Below, piece by piece: positions 46,237 to 55,749 of a DNA stretch of 60,335 bases; the first letter of the stretch is position 1, and every line of letters starts with the position of its first letter. The notes under the pieces are model-generated. The model was not told the DNA's origin. It did no database searches and saw only the letters and a program-made list of their open reading frames with translations. A program made the position numbers and the translations under genes. Origin of the DNA: Cuspidothrix issatschenkoi CHARLIE-1 (lineage in GTDB: Bacteria > Cyanobacteriota > Cyanobacteriia > Cyanobacteriales > Nostocaceae); the NCBI RefSeq assembly GCF_002934005.1, contig NZ_PGEM01000076.1, positions 1 to 60,335 on the forward strand, in the 5' to 3' direction.

Positions 46237-47764
46237 TCAGGCAGAAATAAAGATAAGTTTTTGTTGTCTAAACTTTACTAAATAATAAATTTCACTAATG
46301 AAGCCAGGGAAAAAAGACATAATTTTGAAAAATGGACATAAAAACCCCGACAAAAGCCGTGATAACAGAGTAGAAAGATTCATAACCAAAAAAGTTAGGG
46401 CAATAGAAGTTAAAGAAGTATGAGGCAATTTAGCCATAACTCTACCCAGGCTAAATCTTCGTTTACCTTGTCCAAATTTCCCCTCAATAGAGTTACGAAT
46501 TCGTTCATCATCAATAGCTTGTTTCTTTGTTTCTTTGCTGACAATTTTAGGTGGTCTACCCAGTGGTGGACCACTGATTCTAATCCCTCTTTCCTGACAC
46601 CAAGCTCGATTCTCCCTGTGGCGATAAATTTTATCTACACTTCGACTGCGCTCAGTGCATCGCATGAACAGATTCAGGATAATATCCGGTGTAATTTCTG
46701 TAAGCTTCAACCTGTGATTTTAAGTCCCCTGATTCATTAAAATTATCCCAACTAATATGGTCTAAAAATACATAGCCATCGAAGCAACTAGCTGAAAACT
46801 TTGCCCCAAATTCCGTGTTTTTAGCGGCTTTACCACGAACTATTGGACGAATATGTGGTTGACTTAAACTGACAATTCTGTCTTCTATACTCCGTTCTTC
46901 ATGTTCATATAACCATAGTTGTTGACGATAAACTTCTGCCACTACTAGCAACATTTTGTATTGTCTGTTGCTCAATTCTAAGAGTGATGCACCCCCATTC
47001 ATTAGTTGTTGAATGTGCCCTAGGTTTCTTTTGATATATTGCAGTTGCTTCTTGATAGCTTGTCTTCTTTCAGTGGATTTGACTTTCTTTTTTCTGGCTA
47101 CTACTAAATAATCTTTTCTGGCTATTTTTCTGTAGGTTTTGGGTTTATTGCTATTTTTTACTTTTACAGAGTTATATAATATATCTATAATTGTTTCTGT
47201 GTGCTCTCTGGACTGATTTAATAATTCTAAATCTCTAGGATAACTGATGTCTGCTGGCGCACAACTGGCATCTAATATTAATTTACCTCGATTTGTCACC
47301 TCACTTTTTAAATCCTCGTCCTTTGACTTTTTTGCTTTTACTTCTTCCTCTTCTTGATTTTCTAATACATTTTTAACTATCTTCTGATTCAACCTGTTGA
47401 CTAGGTTCATATCTATTCTTTCTCGAAAATGAACTAGCATTGATGAGTCAAATGGTGCTTGATTACTATAGGCTGACATTCCTATAAAGTATTGCAGATA
47501 AGGGTTTTCTCTAATCTGTTCTATTGTTTCTCTATCACTTGTTCCTAATTTTTCTTTAATTATTAATGCTCCCAATGCCATTCTAAATGTTTTGGCTGGT
47601 GCGCCTATACTTGCTGTAAATATTGCTGCGTATTCTGCTTCAAATTCTGTCCAAGGTATTATTTTCGCCAGGATTACCCAACGGTTATCTGCTGCCAGTT
47701 TCCCCCCAAAGGGTAGTTCAAACTCTTCCGGTAGTGTGTCTTGTTGTTTTTGTTTGCGATACAT
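46237..47764 (-). pseudogene. Transposase of the IS1182-like element, frameshifted
   Basis: Two frames make up one transposase. The 5' part (46652-47764, 370 aa) has the DUF772 N-terminus (FRMALGALIIKEKLGTSDRE, then FIGMSAYSNQAPFDSSMLVHFR) and ends in YYPESVHAMH. The 3' part resumes as DKIYRHRENRAWCQERGIRI and SGPPLGRPPK, with the C-terminal EGKFGQGKRRFSLGR. The break coincides with a 25-base inserted repeat at 46637-46661; removing it restores ESVHADKIYRHRENRAW. The product is expected to be inactive unless ribosomes shift. Confidence 0.88.
46637..46661. repeat. 25-bp small dispersed repeat inside the transposase gene
   Basis: The + strand phrase 'acacttcgactgcgctcagt' continuing with 'gcatc' matches 'acacttcgacaagctcagtg' plus 'catcgc' at 51528 and related bases at 57472-57515. 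Such very small mobile repeats are known from Nostoc genomes. Confidence 0.75.
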
Positions 47765-47914
47765 TTTGATGCACCTTGATGCAAGGATTTTTACCTATTT
47801 TACCCCTTTTCCTTCCACTTTGTTCCTTTTTTCTGACCCTTAAACTCTTGATTTATCTGGCTTTTCGCTTTGTTCAGCAAACCCTATATAAAAAAACACA
47901 TTAAAAAATGTACC

Positions 47915-48136
47915 CTAAACTTCCTCATTCTGCAATCTTTGTAACAACTCCTCACGGGATAAATTACCCAAGGAAAGAAGTAACTGACTGCGTTCAGAAA
48001 TGGCAATATTAGCAATCTTTTCTACCAAACCAGATAACTCAGCATCCAAACTACTTCCAGAAGAGAAGTTATCAAATAAAGTTGTCCTTCTTCTTTTCCT
48101 TCTTGCTTCCATTCTTCTATTTGTTGAAAATGACAA
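47915..48136 (-). pseudogene. C-terminal remnant of a Rpn/PD-(D/E)xK family protein (DUF4351)
   Basis: The 73-aa frame ends in SLDAELSGLVEKIANIAISE and REELLQRLQNEE, a DUF4351-type C-terminus. The preceding residues read as KEEGQLYLITSLLEV only in another frame, so a frameshift lies near 48060. The large N-terminal nuclease domain is absent. Confidence 0.55.
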
Positions 48137-48168
48137 GATCCCCGACTTCTTAGAGAAGTCGGGGATCT
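48136..48168. repeat. Long perfect hairpin downstream of fabD
   Basis: AGATCCCCGACTTCT, a three-base loop, then its exact complement: a 15-bp stem. A widespread cyanobacterial extragenic repeat. It could also end transcription from fabD, although the T run after it is weak. Confidence 0.75.
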
Positions 48169-48217
48169 AACTCTGTCCATGTTCACAAATCAAACAGAAT
48201 TGTTATAGTTGAAAATG

Positions 48218-49099
48218 CTAATTTGGTAATTCCCCAGCATTACGGATATTTTCCAAAATCAAGTTAGGAGAAGTCCGTTTTATTAAACCAGTTAATACAT
48301 TACCAGGACCTATTTCCACAACTTTTTCCACACTATTTTCTGCTAGTTGTAATGAAATTTCTCGCCAACGAACTGAACCTGTCATTTGTTGGGAAAGACG
48401 CTGTTTTAAAGTGTCTGCTGCTATTGCGGGAACTGGGTCAACATTAGACAAAACTGGAACAACTGCGGACTGAAAAACAACTGAGTCGAGAACTTCTTGA
48501 AATTCTGTTGCTGCTGCTTTCATTAAATGAGAATGGAACGCGCCTGAAATCTTTAAAGGGATAGCCCGCCTGGCTTTGACTTGAGAAATTACAGCTTGTA
48601 CAGCATCAGGAGTTCCAGAAATTACGACTTGGGCGGGACTATTATCATTGGCTAAAACTACATCAGGTGTGGCACTAATGACGGTTTCTAATTTTTGTCG
48701 GTTAAAGTTCATTAAAGCTGCCATCATCCCACCAGCAGCGCTATCCATGAGTTCGGCGCGGCGTTTGACTAGGTGGAGTCCAGCAGACCATTCAAACACA
48801 CCAGCGACATACAAAGCTATATATTCCCCTAGACTGTGACCTGCAACTAGATCCGGTTGTTGTCCTCTTTCGCGCAAAATATCGGCAATAATACTTTCGA
48901 TCACATATAAGCTAGGCTGGGTATAAAGTGTCCGTGATAAGGTATCAATATCAGTTTGGCAGATATCTATCACAGACCAGCCCAAAATTGCCTCAGCTTG
49001 AATAAATTTTTCCTTGGCAGATGGTAGATTTAATAAGTCTATGCCCATCCCCAGGGCTTGAGAACCTTGTCCGGGAAACACCCAAGCAGTTTTAGTCAT
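48218..49099 (-). CDS. fabD: Malonyl-CoA:ACP transacylase FabD
   Basis: 293 aa. Loads malonyl groups onto acyl carrier protein. N-terminal WVFPGQGSQALGMG, nucleophile in AGHSLGEY (Ser about 90), catalytic histidine in SGAFHSHLM (about 195) and C-terminal VVEIGPGNVLTGL. Third gene of plsX-fabH-fabD on the minus strand, with a repeat-filled 72-base gap after fabH. Confidence 0.97.
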   Translation of the reverse strand: MTKTAWVFPGQGSQALGMGIDLLNLPSAKEKFIQAEAILGWSVIDICQTDIDTLSRTLYTQPSLYVIESIIADILRERGQQPDLVAGHSLGEYIALYVAGVFEWSAGLHLVKRRAELMDSAAGGMMAALMNFNRQKLETVISATPDVVLANDNSPAQVVISGTPDAVQAVISQVKARRAIPLKISGAFHSHLMKAAATEFQEVLDSVVFQSAVVPVLSNVDPVPAIAADTLKQRLSQQMTGSVRWREISLQLAENSVEKVVEIGPGNVLTGLIKRTSPNLILENIRNAGELPN

Positions 49100-49102
49100 T
49101 GT

Positions 49103-49149
49103 TTGTCAGTTGTCAGTTGTCAGTTGTCAGTTGTTAGTTGTTAGTTGTC
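49103..49149. repeat. TTGTCAG heptamer tandem repeat
   Basis: Six to seven successive copies of 'ttgtcag/ttgttag' fill most of the fabH-fabD gap. Same family as 44426 and the copy within mfd. Confidence 0.85.
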
Positions 49150-49171
49150 TGATTTTTAATTTTTTAATTGC

Positions 49172-50173
49172 CTATCTTCCCCATTGAAAAATGGCTGCAC
49201 CCCAGGAGAGTCCAGCACCAAAGCCAGATGTGGCAATGATATCATTGGGTTGAATTTTCCCGGCTCGCACTGCTTCATCTAAGGCCAGGGGGATAGATGC
49301 GGCGGAGGTGTTACCATAGTGGGCAACGTTGCTGATGACTTTATTTCCAGGAATATTTAAGCGTTCAGCAACGGCGTTAATAATACGTTGATTTGCTTGA
49401 TGTAATACAAGCCAATCTATATTTTCAACTTTAATGTTAGCTGCAAATAGGGCTTTATCTATAATTTCTGGGACTTTTTGCACAGCAAAGCGATAGACTT
49501 CTTTGCCGTTCATGGTGATGGGGTGATATTTGCCTTGAGATACGGCAATTTCTGGGGTGAGTTCTTTGGCTGAGGGCTGATAGGCTACGTTGAGATGTTC
49601 GTTTTGAGAACCGTCGCTTTTAAGGGCAAATCCTAGTAGGCGATCGCTTGTATTTGCCTGTAATACGACTGCTCCAGCCCCATCACCGAACAATACACAA
49701 CTACGTCTATCTTGCCAATCTACCCAACGAGAGAGGATATCAGCACCAATTAAGAGTACAGTTTTGTAAACACCAGTCCTGATGTATTGTGCGGCTGTGA
49801 CTAAACCAAAGACAAAGCCAGAACAGGCGGCGGTTAAGTCAAAGGCGACGGCTTTGGTCGCGCCTAATTCCCCTTGAACTCGGCAAGCTGTTCCAAATAG
49901 ATCATCAGGGGTAGAGGTGGCCAGCAAAATTAAGTCTATATCTGCTGCGGTAATACCAGCGGATGCAATGGCCTGTTGACTAGCAGCAGTAGCTAATGAT
50001 GTGAGGGAGTCAGGGGGTAATGCTAACCGCCGTTGTTTAATCCCGGTTCTGCTGGTGATCCATTCATTGGATGTATCTACCAATAGGGTTAAATCTTGAT
50101 TATCTAAACAGGTGGTTGGGACTGCTGAACCACTACCTGTAATTGCTAGGCCACTGTGAAAAAAATTTTGCAC
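49172..50173 (-). CDS. fabH: Beta-ketoacyl-ACP synthase III FabH
   Basis: 333 aa from the GTG at 50171-50173, chosen because GAGG lies nine bases upstream and the length then fits the family; a TTG five codons earlier is an alternative. Starts fatty acid elongation by condensing acetyl-CoA with malonyl-ACP. Catalytic triad: Cys in DLTAACSGFVFG (about 117), His in LVLHQANQRI (about 257), Asn in AHYGNTSAAS (about 287). Gene two of plsX-fabH-fabD. Confidence 0.96.
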   Translation of the reverse strand: MQNFFHSGLAITGSGSAVPTTCLDNQDLTLLVDTSNEWITSRTGIKQRRLALPPDSLTSLATAASQQAIASAGITAADIDLILLATSTPDDLFGTACRVQGELGATKAVAFDLTAACSGFVFGLVTAAQYIRTGVYKTVLLIGADILSRWVDWQDRRSCVLFGDGAGAVVLQANTSDRLLGFALKSDGSQNEHLNVAYQPSAKELTPEIAVSQGKYHPITMNGKEVYRFAVQKVPEIIDKALFAANIKVENIDWLVLHQANQRIINAVAERLNIPGNKVISNVAHYGNTSAASIPLALDEAVRAGKIQPNDIIATSGFGAGLSWGAAIFQWGR

Positions 50174-50182
50174 TCTTAATAT

Positions 50183-50322
50183 CCTCAATTGTCAATTGTC
50201 AGTTATTAATTGTCAGTTGTCTTGTTTGTAAGCATTAATAACGAGTACCAATGACAATCCCAATTTTAGATTTTAGATTGATAAAAAATTGTATTTATTC
50301 ATCTAAAATCCGAAATCTAAAA
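50183..50322. repeat. Heptamer and ATTTTAGATT low-complexity repeats
   Basis: 'attgtcaattgtcagttatt' near 50190 and 'attttagattttagatt'/'atctaaaatccgaaatctaaaatt' at 50267-50322 fill the plsX-fabH gap. Confidence 0.6.
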
Positions 50323-50382
50323 TTGGATGACAAGTGACAAATGGCTGTTAGCATAGTATCTTCACTATAGGAGAAGTAATAG

Positions 50383-51408
50383 CTAACTGCTTTCTTTTTG
50401 TAGAATTTGATATTGGGATTGGAGTCTTTCTAACACCTGATTATCTACAGATTCTTTAGCCATGCGAATGGCACTAAAAATAGATGGTGCTTGGGAACTG
50501 CCATGACCAATAAAACAAATACCGCTAACGCCTAATAGCAAAGCACCACCATGTTCAGCATGATCCATGCGCTGTTTAACGCGCTTGAGGTTGGGTTTTA
50601 AAATGGCTGTACCAATTTGACCATGTAACCCTTGGGGTAATTCTTCTCGGAGAATTTGTAGGATTACGCCTCCAACTGCTTCAGCAAATTTTAATAAAAT
50701 ATTACCGACAAAGCCATCGCATACAATCACATCAAATTCACCAGATAATACATCACGCCCTTCAGCATTACCAGTAAAATTAATTTGAGTATTTTCCCGT
50801 AATAATTGGTGGGCGCGGAGAGCTAATTCGTTACCTTTAGTGTCTTCTTCGCCAATATTCAATAAACCTATTTTGGGTTGTTCTGTCCCCAAAACATACT
50901 GACTGTAAATTGAACCCATGACTGCAAACTGTTCTAAAAATTTAGGGCGACAGTCTACATTAGCACCGACATCGAGGATCATCACGGGTTTTCCAGCTTT
51001 GATGGTCGGAAATACTGTACCAATTGCTGGGCGATCAATTCCTGGTAATCTTCCCAAGCGTAACAAGGCTGATGCCATTGCTGCACCAGAATGTCCAGCA
51101 GAAAACACGGCATCTGCTTGTTTATTTTTGACTAAATCCATCGCTACGTTGATGGAAGCTTGCCGTTTACGTCTAACTGCATTGAGAGGCTCTTCATCCA
51201 TAGTGATCGCTTCCTGGGCAGGAACAATCTCTAAATTTGCCATATTCGTTTTTGGCGGTATCACAGCCTCAATTTGTTGGGGATCACCAACCAATAGTAT
51301 TTTCACACCCAACTCTTCCTTCGCCCGCAGTGCGCCGAGGACGATTTCCGAGGGTGCATGATCTCCCCCCATTGCGTCAATTGCGATCCTTACACCAGTC
51401 GATCCCAT
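50383..51408 (-). CDS. plsX: Phosphate acyltransferase PlsX
   Basis: 341 aa. Forms acyl-phosphate from acyl-ACP for phospholipid synthesis, at the membrane surface. N-terminal IAIDAMGGDHAPSEIVLGAL, then FSAGHSGAAMASALLRLGRLPGID-type sequence (about 100), LLNIGEEDTKGNEL (about 185) and VCDGFVGNILLKF (about 230). First gene of the plsX-fabH-fabD operon, with a 450-base upstream region. Confidence 0.97.
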   Translation of the reverse strand: MGSTGVRIAIDAMGGDHAPSEIVLGALRAKEELGVKILLVGDPQQIEAVIPPKTNMANLEIVPAQEAITMDEEPLNAVRRKRQASINVAMDLVKNKQADAVFSAGHSGAAMASALLRLGRLPGIDRPAIGTVFPTIKAGKPVMILDVGANVDCRPKFLEQFAVMGSIYSQYVLGTEQPKIGLLNIGEEDTKGNELALRAHQLLRENTQINFTGNAEGRDVLSGEFDVIVCDGFVGNILLKFAEAVGGVILQILREELPQGLHGQIGTAILKPNLKRVKQRMDHAEHGGALLLGVSGICFIGHGSSQAPSIFSAIRMAKESVDNQVLERLQSQYQILQKESS

Positions 51409-51858
51409 TGCTCCTAGCTCAAAGAAACCTTACAAATTTTATCAGATTGCAACACTTAAAAGTTGTCAATTCTTAAAAAACAATTAGAAATTAGGGTTTT
51501 GTTTTCAGAAATAGAGGGAACGGGGAACACTTCGACAAGCTCAGTGCATCGCAGGGAACGGGGTTGAAAGTCTTTTATTATGAGGACTTACGCACAAATC
51601 ACGAAATAATGAACCACGAATAAACGGAGGAAAGGAAGGAAGGAGGGTTTCAGAGATATTTTGCGTAAGTTCTATATACTAATCTTCTATAAATATGCAC
51701 ATAATTGGAATCCAGCGAAGCCGGGGGGTAAATTATATGCAACTTCACAAAGAAATGGTATTAGGATTAATTTTGATTGACATTTGTATGGGATTTGATT
51801 TTAATTTCAGTATAACAACTTACCTCTAGATTTATCCATTGGGTGAATCTAAAATCCC
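51409..51858. other. Divergent promoter region plsX/xseA with inserted repeats
   Basis: About 450 bases. Contains a small dispersed repeat (51528-51553, 'cacttcgacaagctcagtg') and a MITE at 51583-51673. No gene. Confidence 0.6.
51583..51673. mobile_element. MITE copy with a different interior
   Basis: 91 bp, ends AGGACTTACGCA and TGCGTAAGTTCT (11 of 12). The interior lacks the palindrome of other copies and instead holds a 'gaaccacgaataaacggagg' repeat. Same length as the copy at 23784. Confidence 0.75.
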
Positions 51859-53073
51859 ATGAATTTTGACCTTCCTGATCATACCCTTTCCGTCGCTGGT
51901 TTAACTGACTATCTGCGCTTGCTATTAGAACAAGATCAAATCCTCAGACAAGTGTGGGTAACAGGAGAAGTTTCCAGTGCTAGTCATCACCGCAGTGGGT
52001 TATTTTTTACGTTAAAAGATACTGATGGTACAGCCTCTATTAAATGCGTCGCCTGGAATAGTCAACTAGCAAAATTAGCACAAATGCCTGTGGCCGGTGA
52101 ACAGTTAATTATTTTAGGTAGCATCCGTGTTTATCCCCAAAGAGGCGAATATCAATTAACTGTTTGGCAAGTTTTACCAGCGGGTGTAGGTTTACAAGCT
52201 TTACGCTATCAACAACTGAAGAAACGCTTAGAGGCTGAAGGACTATTTGATACAGCTAGAAAGCGATCGCTGCCCCCACATCCCCAAACCATCGCTGTAG
52301 TTACTTCCCCTACGGCCGCCGCTTGGGGTGATATTCAAAAAACCCTCAAACAAAGATATCCGGGCTTACACATCCTCTTTTCCCCTGCCACAGTCCAAGG
52401 TGAACAAGCACCTACATCCATAGTTAAAGCCATTGAAAGAGTGATTAAAGATGGTCGCGCCGAAGTATTAATTTTATCTAGAGGAGGTGGAGCAGTTGAG
52501 GAACTAGCGTGTTTTAATGATGAAAGAGTCGTGATGGCTGTTGCTAATTGTTCTATCCCCGTCATTACTGGTATTGGACATCAACGGGATGAATCCTTAA
52601 CTGATTTAGTTGCAGATGTATGTGTTCATACACCGACAGCCGCCGCCGAAACAGTAGTTCCCTCCCTTGCTGATTTACAAATTCATCACCACCAGAGAAT
52701 TACAGCCTTATTTATAGCTGTCAATTCATTATTAACAGCAAGGGAAAAACAGATACAAGGATTAAAAAACCGCCTGCGGCAATTACGGTTAGATAGACAA
52801 GTAAAACAGGAAAGAGAAAAGTTATCTTGGCAACATCGGCAATTACTACAAGTAACAACGACACAATTGCAACAAGCCAGCCAACATTTAGAAATGTTAC
52901 GGCAAAAATTGGCTAGTATTGACCCCCAAGCCGTTCTCCAGCGTGGTTATGCCGTAGTGAGAACAGAGAATGGAACTATTCCTCGTTCTGGGGCAGAATT
53001 AACCATAGGAGAAAATTTAGTGATTCAGTTGGCACAGGGTAAGGTAACAGTTAAAGTTATAGAAGTTACTTGA
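51859..53073 (+). CDS. xseA: Exodeoxyribonuclease VII large subunit XseA
   Basis: 404 aa. Single-strand DNA exonuclease subunit. N-terminal OB fold (VWVTGEVSSASHHRSGLFFTLKD, split around 33-55), catalytic core with AVVTSPTAAAWGDI (about 148), LILSRGGGAVEEL (about 198), ITGIGHQRDESLTDLVAD (about 235) and THPTAAAE-like HTPTAAAET. The coiled-coil region (about 285-355) and a C-terminal domain with LQRGYAVV follow. The small subunit gene xseB is not adjacent and not seen in the window. Confidence 0.96.
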   Translation: MNFDLPDHTLSVAGLTDYLRLLLEQDQILRQVWVTGEVSSASHHRSGLFFTLKDTDGTASIKCVAWNSQLAKLAQMPVAGEQLIILGSIRVYPQRGEYQLTVWQVLPAGVGLQALRYQQLKKRLEAEGLFDTARKRSLPPHPQTIAVVTSPTAAAWGDIQKTLKQRYPGLHILFSPATVQGEQAPTSIVKAIERVIKDGRAEVLILSRGGGAVEELACFNDERVVMAVANCSIPVITGIGHQRDESLTDLVADVCVHTPTAAAETVVPSLADLQIHHHQRITALFIAVNSLLTAREKQIQGLKNRLRQLRLDRQVKQEREKLSWQHRQLLQVTTTQLQQASQHLEMLRQKLASIDPQAVLQRGYAVVRTENGTIPRSGAELTIGENLVIQLAQGKVTVKVIEVT

Positions 53074-53148
53074 AGCCTAAGTCATCAGAAAGTATATTTT
53101 CAGACTTTATACTTCATGTCCAGGATGCTCTACGGTACGATGTAAGCT

Positions 53149-54498
53149 ATGTCCTATCATGATTCTGTCCTATTACAAAAAATTTCTATCTCTATTTATC
53201 AATCAATTATTGCTATTCAACAACAGCAACCAGAGTTATTGATTGCAAAATATAGAACTATTAATTGGCAAATAGCCGCAAATAAATCGGCTTTAATTAC
53301 CAAGTTTATCACCATACTTAGTCAAACTCAAACATGGGATGAACTATTACAAAAACTGCAATTATCTCTCAAAGCAATTCTTGTTGCTGGGGCTTTTGAT
53401 TCAAAAATAATATTAGATTTAATTGCCTCTATTGACCAGTTAAATCCTGAAAATCAGCAATTAAATACCAGCCATTCTCCTCTACGTCAATCTTCGGCCA
53501 TGGCCGTTTTACTTTTAGATGCAGAAAACTTACAACTTAATTCCCATACAGAAAAGTTTTTAACTACAACTTGTACTTATCCCCTACAAGTGAAAATAGC
53601 TTTTGCTAATTGGTCAAATCGCGGTAAGTTAGATATAGAATTACATGAACGTGGTTATGATTTAATTCATGTTCCTGCGGGTAGGGATAATGCTGATGGC
53701 AAAATGATTGCAGTCGGTTCTTCTATTCATGAACGTTATCCTCATGTGCAAGAAGTTTTTGTTTGTTCATCAGATAAAGTAATGACTAATTTATGCAATA
53801 CCTTACAGCAAAATGGCATATTGGTCTATCATGTCACTCAGCAAGGGGAGAATATGAAAATATTTAATACTGCTACCAGTGCAACTATTAATTATTCACT
53901 CAAACCTTTACCAGAGATACCAACTATAGAGCAGTTTATTATGCAGGTTAAGAGTTTAATTAAACTACAGCAGAAACAAACTGCCAATTATTGGATTAGA
54001 CTTTCTCTACTATCTAAACAATTTAAAAATAAATATCAATTAACTATTAGCCAAATTATTGCTCATCACTTCCCTGGTCAAAAAGCTAAAGATGTATTTA
54101 TGAACTATCCATCTGATTTTGTAGTTCATCAAATTGATGAAAAATCAGAATTATATGTGACACTGTTTGAACACCATCTAGAAAAGTCAGAATCTGTCGA
54201 GAATGATTCACAATTAGCAACAACTCCACAATTATCTAGTATTAACTCAGCCGCAGATTTAGAGAAAGTAATTAGGAATATTTTGCTTGAGGCAAATAGT
54301 ACAGATAATCATAAATCTGTGGATATTAGCATTTTAGGCAGTAAATTTTATCAGCAATATCATAAATCAATAACTGAACAAATTAAAGAATTACATATTG
54401 GGGGTAGTTTTGTAAAATTCATTCGTTCTTGTAAATCTTTGCAAATTCAGCAGGTAGGTAATAGATGGGAAGTGAGTATGAAAAGTTCGGAACTATGA
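53149..54498 (+). CDS. NYN-domain nuclease with C-terminal LOTUS/OST-HTH-like modules
   Basis: 449 aa. The N-terminal 115 residues are a helical region of unknown type. The central NYN/PIN-like domain begins AVLLLDAENLQL (about 118) and continues KIAFANWSNR, DLIHVPAGRDNADGKMIAVG and VFVCSSDKVM, which supplies the acidic residues D123, D182-D185 region and D206. Two winged-helix modules follow, YWIRLSLLSKQFKNKYQ (about 280-350) and VDISILGSKFYQQY (about 395-445), that look like OST-HTH/LOTUS domains. This plan suggests an RNA-binding ribonuclease. Follows xseA by 75 bases on the same strand. Confidence 0.75.
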   Translation: MSYHDSVLLQKISISIYQSIIAIQQQQPELLIAKYRTINWQIAANKSALITKFITILSQTQTWDELLQKLQLSLKAILVAGAFDSKIILDLIASIDQLNPENQQLNTSHSPLRQSSAMAVLLLDAENLQLNSHTEKFLTTTCTYPLQVKIAFANWSNRGKLDIELHERGYDLIHVPAGRDNADGKMIAVGSSIHERYPHVQEVFVCSSDKVMTNLCNTLQQNGILVYHVTQQGENMKIFNTATSATINYSLKPLPEIPTIEQFIMQVKSLIKLQQKQTANYWIRLSLLSKQFKNKYQLTISQIIAHHFPGQKAKDVFMNYPSDFVVHQIDEKSELYVTLFEHHLEKSESVENDSQLATTPQLSSINSAADLEKVIRNILLEANSTDNHKSVDISILGSKFYQQYHKSITEQIKELHIGGSFVKFIRSCKSLQIQQVGNRWEVSMKSSEL

Positions 54499-54990
54499 TT
54501 TGTGTGATTTTAAGAATAGGTGGATAACTGCTTTGATAAAATAGATAGGTCTAAGCTATTCAAAATACTAGTTTTTATTGGGCGTTTTTCGTCCTAAAAA
54601 ATCAAAGAAGAGTAGAAATCAATTGCTAATGTGAAGTTAGTATTCCGCGAATCATTTGAAAATATGCTGTTCTTTCAGAACTCACAAAAATGGTATTCAA
54701 AATACTCAATGTTGCAGTCCGATTTGTACTGTTATCTACTTTTTCGTAAACAAATATAATGAGGGAATATCCCAACCCGGAAATTTTCTGCCGCGCAGAT
54801 TTGAAAGGACAAGATGACTGCGGTTGTTTAACGCTGGTTACTTTGATATCAACGAGTAACCCGGGGAAATCAATTCCACTTGCTGAATTGCCCCTTTATA
54901 GATGACTCCAGCAAGCTCAAAGATGTATTACACCCACAACACTGAGATTAACGGTATGATAAATATAGTCTGTAAAGAAATGTAAATATT
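54499..54990. other. Intergenic region with one doubtful small frame
   Basis: About 490 bases. A 48-codon frame at 54759-54905 (MREYPNPEIFCRADLKGQ...) has protein-like composition but no ribosome binding site and no recognised family; it may be a gene remnant. The upstream signals of the next SDR gene lie at the right end (TATGAT near 54955). Confidence 0.35.
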
Positions 54991-54993
54991 GTG

Positions 54994-55701
54994 ATGCTAC
55001 AAGATAAAGTGATTGTCATTGTTGGTGCTACTGGTGGTATTGGTGCAACTTTAACTCGTCAATTAGCACCTACTGGGGCGCGGTTGGTACTCGCTGCTAG
55101 GAATGGGGAAAATTTGGCTGCATTAGCAAATGAATTGAGGGCAAATGTGCTGATAGTTCCCACAGATATAACTCAACCCCAACAGGTGGAAGCATTAATT
55201 CAAAGGACAATAGCCCAGTTTGGACAGATTGATGTCTTAGTAAATGCCGCCGGAGCAGGTATTCTCAAAGCCTACAACAATATTGAACCAGCAGATTTAG
55301 AAAAAATGCTGGATCTGAATTTAAAGGGCTGTTTTTACACGACTCAAGCAGCAGCTAAAGAAATGCAAAAACGTAAATCTGGCCATATTTGTAATGTGGT
55401 GGGTATTCTGGGTAAACATTCTATGCCTATGGCTGCGGCTTATTCTGCTTCTAAGTTTGGTGTTGTTGGCTTTAGTAAATGTATGGCAGAAGAACTAAAA
55501 CGGTTTGGTGTGAAAATGACGCTTTTTTATTTTGGGGGAATAGATTCGCCTTTTTGGGACAATGTAAATTTAAAAGTAGATCGGAATAAAATGCTCAGTT
55601 GTGAAACAGCCGCCAATGCGATTTTCTATGCTTTATCGGCCGAACCCCAAGCCATACCCATGGAAATTAATATTCAACCGGATAGTCACTTATTTTTCTA
55701 G
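54994..55701 (+). CDS. SDR family oxidoreductase with atypical catalytic serine
   Basis: 235 aa from the ATG at 54994 (a GTG lies one codon earlier). Cofactor loop VGATGGIGATL (about 11), NAAGAG (about 84) and the YxxxK pair in YSASKFG (about 149) are classical. At the place of the catalytic serine (normally NxSS in strand 5) the sequence is CNVVGILGK, with Val-Gly instead of Ser-Ser. Activity is therefore uncertain, or another residue serves. Just upstream of hppD (48 bases), same strand, so possibly co-transcribed. Confidence 0.85.
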   Translation: MLQDKVIVIVGATGGIGATLTRQLAPTGARLVLAARNGENLAALANELRANVLIVPTDITQPQQVEALIQRTIAQFGQIDVLVNAAGAGILKAYNNIEPADLEKMLDLNLKGCFYTTQAAAKEMQKRKSGHICNVVGILGKHSMPMAAAYSASKFGVVGFSKCMAEELKRFGVKMTLFYFGGIDSPFWDNVNLKVDRNKMLSCETAANAIFYALSAEPQAIPMEINIQPDSHLFF

Positions 55702-55749
55702 TATGTAACAAATAAATTGTGATCATTAATCCTGGATTTTGAAAAAATT

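Larger units (their letters stand above)
46186..47885. mobile_element. IS1182-like (IS5/DUF772) insertion sequence, disrupted
   Basis: Terminal inverted repeats AGGGTTTGCTGAAAAAGTCG (left) and AGGGTTTGCTGAACAAAGCG (right, reverse strand) bound about 1.7 kb containing one transposase gene in two frames. No clear target duplication is visible. Confidence 0.82.

Noticed and set aside
49103-49149. Possible CRISPR-like array
   Set aside because: The unit is seven bases with no spacers; it is a heptamer tandem repeat. No CRISPR array or cas gene was seen anywhere in the window.
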